Assembly (NCBI GenBank): GCA_002501855.1
Contig: DAOM01000005.1
Location: 1 to 24,278 of the forward strand
Direction: 5' to 3'
DNA: 24,278 bases
Source of the DNA: Candidatus Nitrosopolaris nunavutensis
GTDB taxonomy: Archaea > Thermoproteota > Nitrososphaeria > Nitrososphaerales > Nitrososphaeraceae
The notes beneath the pieces are model-generated. The model made no database searches. It was given only the letters and a program-made list of their open reading frames with translations, and was not told the origin of the DNA. Shown piece after piece: positions 21,766 to 24,278 of this stretch; position 1 is the stretch's first letter, and the number at the start of each line of letters is the position of its first letter. A program made the position numbers and the translations under genes.

Positions 21766-22114
21766 AGATCCACCGCCAACAACAACAAGGACCTTTGCCG
21801 ATGCCATCAATATGACAGATTATAGTTGGTGAGAGTAGGTATGGTGTAGATAGGAAATCCTATGGCAGAAAAGAATGGCCGTCATAGTCGGGGCAAGCTA
21901 CCGATCATGAGGTACAGAACAAAAAAATAGAAATATTCTATTTCGGATTCCTTTTGGTGTATGTACATTAGCGGGTTCTGACGGTTCTCTCATATTACTC
22001 GATGCTGATAGTCATATATCGGCGTAGGAGATACGGCTCTCAGTGCCTGATAATTTACATCAAATGCCGTGATAAAACAAACCTCAACATCATTTTTTAT
22101 ATTCCTCATCTCTT
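21766..22114. other. non-coding stretch between two gene fragments
   Basis: No gene is seen. Short protein-like runs occur in several frames (for example RMAVIVGASYRS near 21874-21910) but none extends into a domain. A CAA triplet run lies at 21777-21791. Confidence 0.35.
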
Positions 22115-22218
22115 CATAGTTGCTTCAAATGGAATTGAAGTCGAAGCATTAGACTATTCTGTCATCACTGTTGAGATACTGAATAAGATAACAAGGAAAA
22201 AAAGACTCTCATATAGAT
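22115..22218 (+). pseudogene. internal fragment of a methyltransferase related to the one at 8797
   Basis: The frame reads IVASNGIEVEALDYSVITVE followed by ILNKITRKKRL, matching ASNEIEVESLDYSVIAVDIL and the following residues of the broken methyltransferase (8955-9050). At base level about four in five positions agree by eye over roughly 100 nt. Both flanks lose similarity abruptly. It contains only the segment after SAM motif I and cannot be functional. Where the copy at 8797 has a TGA, this copy has ACA. Confidence 0.7.
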
Positions 22219-22585
22219 GATGACTAAAGATTCTATTACCCATTCTTATCGCGAATAGAACCGGCTGATCGTGATCCTATTATTACATGCTTTTGAAAAA
22301 ATAATTTAATGTGCAATTTTTTAATCTTTATAACCTATTACAGAACCAGCTAAATATAGTCCGATAATTTCGCCATGAACTGGTTTGTGCTTGTAGTTTG
22401 TCTGCCTAAGTAACTGAGAAATCAGCTCGATAACTCAAATAACGACTCTTACTTCTTTCTCTTCATGTCTGCCGCGATCTGGTTTACGATTGGTCTGCAA
22501 ATAATTTCTACGCATTTTTTATATACCTTTATCTCCCGACAATATCCTCTTAGTAAAGCAATATGCTGTGGCAATATGGTAGTAA
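22219..22585. other. gap upstream of the SDR gene
   Basis: No convincing gene. The plus frame is open from 22465 into the SDR gene, but the encoded extension is Cys/Ile-rich and not typical. The minus frame 22449-22604 gives a 51-residue basic, protein-like ORF ending in KRKK, overlapping the SDR promoter; I cannot decide whether it is real. Confidence 0.3.
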
Positions 22586-22594
22586 TTTTTATAA
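22586..22594 (+). promoter_or_regulatory. TATA box deciding the GTG start of the SDR gene
   Basis: TTTTTATAA is centred 34 nt upstream of GTG 22624. This places transcription start inside the longer open frame and argues against the upstream ATG codons at 22465 and 22576. Confidence 0.5.
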
Positions 22595-22623
22595 CCTCTA
22601 ACATCTGCTGTGATAGTAGTAAT

Positions 22624-23409
22624 GTGATACAAACCCCTAAGTTACTTGCAGATAAAGTAGCGGTAGTCACTGGATCTACTAAAGGTATTGGTTTTTCAAT
22701 ATCAAAAGAGTTTGCAGAAAATAATGGTGCAAGTGTTATTGTTTGCTCTAGAAATGAGGAGCAAGCAGATCGTGCAATAAAACAGATCAATGGTAAAGTA
22801 TTTGCTGCATCGCTCGACGTAACAGATAACTCTAGCGTACAAAAATTCGTGCAGCAAATTTTATCCGCCCATGATAGAATTGATATTCTGGTAAATAATG
22901 CAGGTTATCCTTTTGACAGAGAAATTTGGTATAAAAGGTTTCATGAAGTTACAGATGAAGAGCAAGAAAAAATCATAGAAGTAGATCTTAAGGGATCTGT
23001 ACGCTTATCCAAGGCAGTCATTCGTTCTATGCTTCAAAACGTTCTCAACAGAAATGGTGGGGTGATAATAAACATCTCTTCAACTCCTGCAATTGCGGGG
23101 CATATAGAAGGTTCCCCGTACACCATAGCCAAAGCTGGGAACATAGCACTGACAAAATGTATTGCAATGGAATATGGCAGCAGCAACATTCGCGCCTATA
23201 CTTTGGCTCTTGGCAATATAGCAACATTGGCAACATGTGGCTCAATGACTGAATATGATAGAGCTCAGGCCGCTGCTGAACCATCAATGAAAAGATGGGG
23301 TAAGCCTGAAGAAGTAGCCAAAGTTGCTGCATGCGTGGCAAGTGATAATTTCTCTTTTGCTACAGGAAATACCATTATAATAGATGGAGGAACTGTATTA
23401 TTGGGATAG
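22624..23409 (+). CDS. short-chain dehydrogenase/reductase (SDR)
   Basis: A 262-codon SDR from GTG 22624, the usual family length. The cofactor loop TGSTKGIG (residues 16-23) is followed by VIVCSRNEEQADRAI, LDVTDNSS, the NNAG motif (DILVNNAGYP), the catalytic Ser in INISSTPAIAG, YTIAK with the Tyr-x3-Lys pair, and the C-terminal FATGNTIIIDGGTVLLG. SRN after beta-2 suggests NADP preference. It is of the FabG-like classical type: reduction of a 3-oxo group or oxidation of an alcohol; the substrate is unknown. The frame is open upstream to ATG 22465, but that extension is unnatural and the TATA box favours GTG 22624. The gene looks intact and single. Confidence 0.9.
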   Translation: MIQTPKLLADKVAVVTGSTKGIGFSISKEFAENNGASVIVCSRNEEQADRAIKQINGKVFAASLDVTDNSSVQKFVQQILSAHDRIDILVNNAGYPFDREIWYKRFHEVTDEEQEKIIEVDLKGSVRLSKAVIRSMLQNVLNRNGGVIINISSTPAIAGHIEGSPYTIAKAGNIALTKCIAMEYGSSNIRAYTLALGNIATLATCGSMTEYDRAQAAAEPSMKRWGKPEEVAKVAACVASDNFSFATGNTIIIDGGTVLLG

Positions 23410-23508
23410 CACCTACACGAACTCCCGCGGAGCGTCTATATCTGAATATTCGTAGGATGCATTGTAAATCAAAGTAGGCTGAAACATGAATAGTGATGAT
23501 GCTAAGAA

Positions 23509-24225
23509 CTAAATCTTTTGCTGTTTTTTAAGCATCTTCTTTATTGGCATAATTAGTGATTCTATATGCTTTTCTATGCCTACAAAAATAAGAGACACTC
23601 CAACTCCCAATAAAATACCGCCTATTACATCCAATGGATAATGACCACCAACATATATTCTGGATAGACATACAAGAGCTGCTTCTATAGCCAAAATAGC
23701 GGATACCGCAAGTTTCCTAGGAGTATCTCTAGATAACATTAAAGCTACAGCTGCACCTGCTGATACTATCATCGCATGACCAGAAGGAAAAGCATACTCC
23801 CGATCCGGTGCAATTAAAAAGTCTGATTGTGGGATTACCGGTCTAGGTCTTGCAACAATATCTTTTGCTAATACACCAAGTGGTACAAGAACAAGCATTG
23901 ATATTGCAATAACTACTGCAGTCTTTTTCCCTGTCCAACCGCCTAAAACAAATAAAAGTATTATTGCTATAGGCCAGAATATTTCTCTTCCAAATTGGGT
24001 AAGCCAGATCATCATTTGATTAAAGACAGGATAATGTGAGTTGTTAATGTCCAAAAATGCTAAAGAATCTACCTTACTAATAGGGGAATTATTAATACCA
24101 TTATTAAAACCGACTTTTGGGGAGACTAATATGGCAATTACTATGAATAGAGCAAGGATAACAATTGAAGCTCCAAAGTATTTATTCACTGTTGTATACT
24201 CGTCTGACAAGTACTTATAAAGCAT
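23509..24225 (-). CDS. PAP2-family membrane phosphatase
   Basis: A 238-residue integral membrane protein with about six helices. The three phosphatase signatures are all present: KDIVARPRP (C1), YAFPSGHAM (C2, catalytic His) and SRIYVGGHYPLDVIGG (C3, with the second His and Asp). The first helix (IVILALFIVIAILVS) is followed by a polar extracytoplasmic loop with NNSHYPVFN. Family members hydrolyse phosphate from lipid or polyprenyl pyrophosphates; in archaea polyprenyl-diphosphate recycling for glycosylation is a likely role, not proven. GAGAGGT lies directly before the ATG, as at 4385. It is convergent with the SDR gene, with about 100 nt between. Confidence 0.9.
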   Translation of the reverse strand: MLYKYLSDEYTTVNKYFGASIVILALFIVIAILVSPKVGFNNGINNSPISKVDSLAFLDINNSHYPVFNQMMIWLTQFGREIFWPIAIILLFVLGGWTGKKTAVVIAISMLVLVPLGVLAKDIVARPRPVIPQSDFLIAPDREYAFPSGHAMIVSAGAAVALMLSRDTPRKLAVSAILAIEAALVCLSRIYVGGHYPLDVIGGILLGVGVSLIFVGIEKHIESLIMPIKKMLKKQQKI

Positions 24226-24259
24226 ACCTCTCTATGGCTTGTTCTACTGAGAAAAAGGT

Positions 24260-24274
24260 ACTGCTGATAGCAGT
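24260..24274. promoter_or_regulatory. inverted repeat upstream of the PAP2 gene
   Basis: ACTGCT GAT AGCAGT forms perfect 6-bp arms, 35-49 nt upstream of the PAP2 ATG. It could be an operator or part of an upstream gene; the window ends here. Confidence 0.25.
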
Positions 24275-24278
24275 TATT

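Noticed and set aside
22449..22604. Minus-strand 51-codon frame ending in KRKK upstream of the SDR gene.
   Set aside because: The composition is protein-like but no family is recognised and it overlaps the SDR promoter; evidence too thin for a gene call.

Overview
The window looks like chromosomal DNA of an ammonia-oxidising archaeon of the Nitrososphaeria (Thaumarchaeota), perhaps near Ca. Nitrosocosmicus or Nitrososphaera. The call rests on a complete archaeal TFIIB, a FilR1-type winged-helix regulator, an HxlR regulator, many small Cys-rich zinc-ribbon proteins, AT-rich DNA with archaeal TATA boxes about 25-35 nt upstream of starts (leaderless or short-leader transcripts), frequent TTG/GTG starts, and an almost complete lack of bacterial-type operons. 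No rRNA, tRNA, CRISPR array or complete insertion sequence was seen. The species assignment is inference.

Layout. 1-2.2 kb: the 3' end of an unknown gene, a frameshifted small coiled-coil ORF, two hypothetical genes and an eroded F420-dependent NADP reductase relic. 2.5-5.5 kb: small Thaumarchaeota-type genes (zinc ribbon, DUF6659-like protein, 8-Cys zinc/membrane protein) and an FMN-binding PNPOx-fold protein. 5.5-9.4 kb: two head-to-head junctions, each joining two genes that have both lost their 5' parts (ArsR with a secreted-protein family; ACT-type protein with a P1B ATPase), with an intact UBP zinc finger between them; then an intact rhodanese translationally overlapping a broken methyltransferase. 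9.5-12.4 kb: a secreted protein, a small membrane protein, TFB and a divergent HxlR regulator. 12.6-17 kb: a beta-lactamase-fold relic, an EF-hand-containing alpha/beta hydrolase split by a frameshift, an FMN reductase with a compensated double frameshift, an intact aldo/keto reductase, a frameshifted zinc-ribbon gene and a methyltransferase relic. 17.3-24.3 kb: a zinc-ribbon protein, a His-rich membrane-anchored protein, a FilR1 regulator, a Cys-rich secreted peptide, a pterin carbinolamine dehydratase, transposase and methyltransferase scraps, an SDR dehydrogenase and a PAP2 phosphatase.

How the genes work together. I see no dedicated pathway or defence system. The intact genes are scattered single-gene units: redox enzymes (AKR, SDR, PNPOx, FMN reductase), transcription factors and envelope proteins. 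The striking property is the density of broken genes: roughly a dozen truncations, frameshifts or internal fragments in 24 kb, several with frameshifts at short homopolymers. The window is either a real gene-decay zone or sequence carrying indel errors and chimeric joins; those two explanations should be separated before any biology is built on the disrupted genes.
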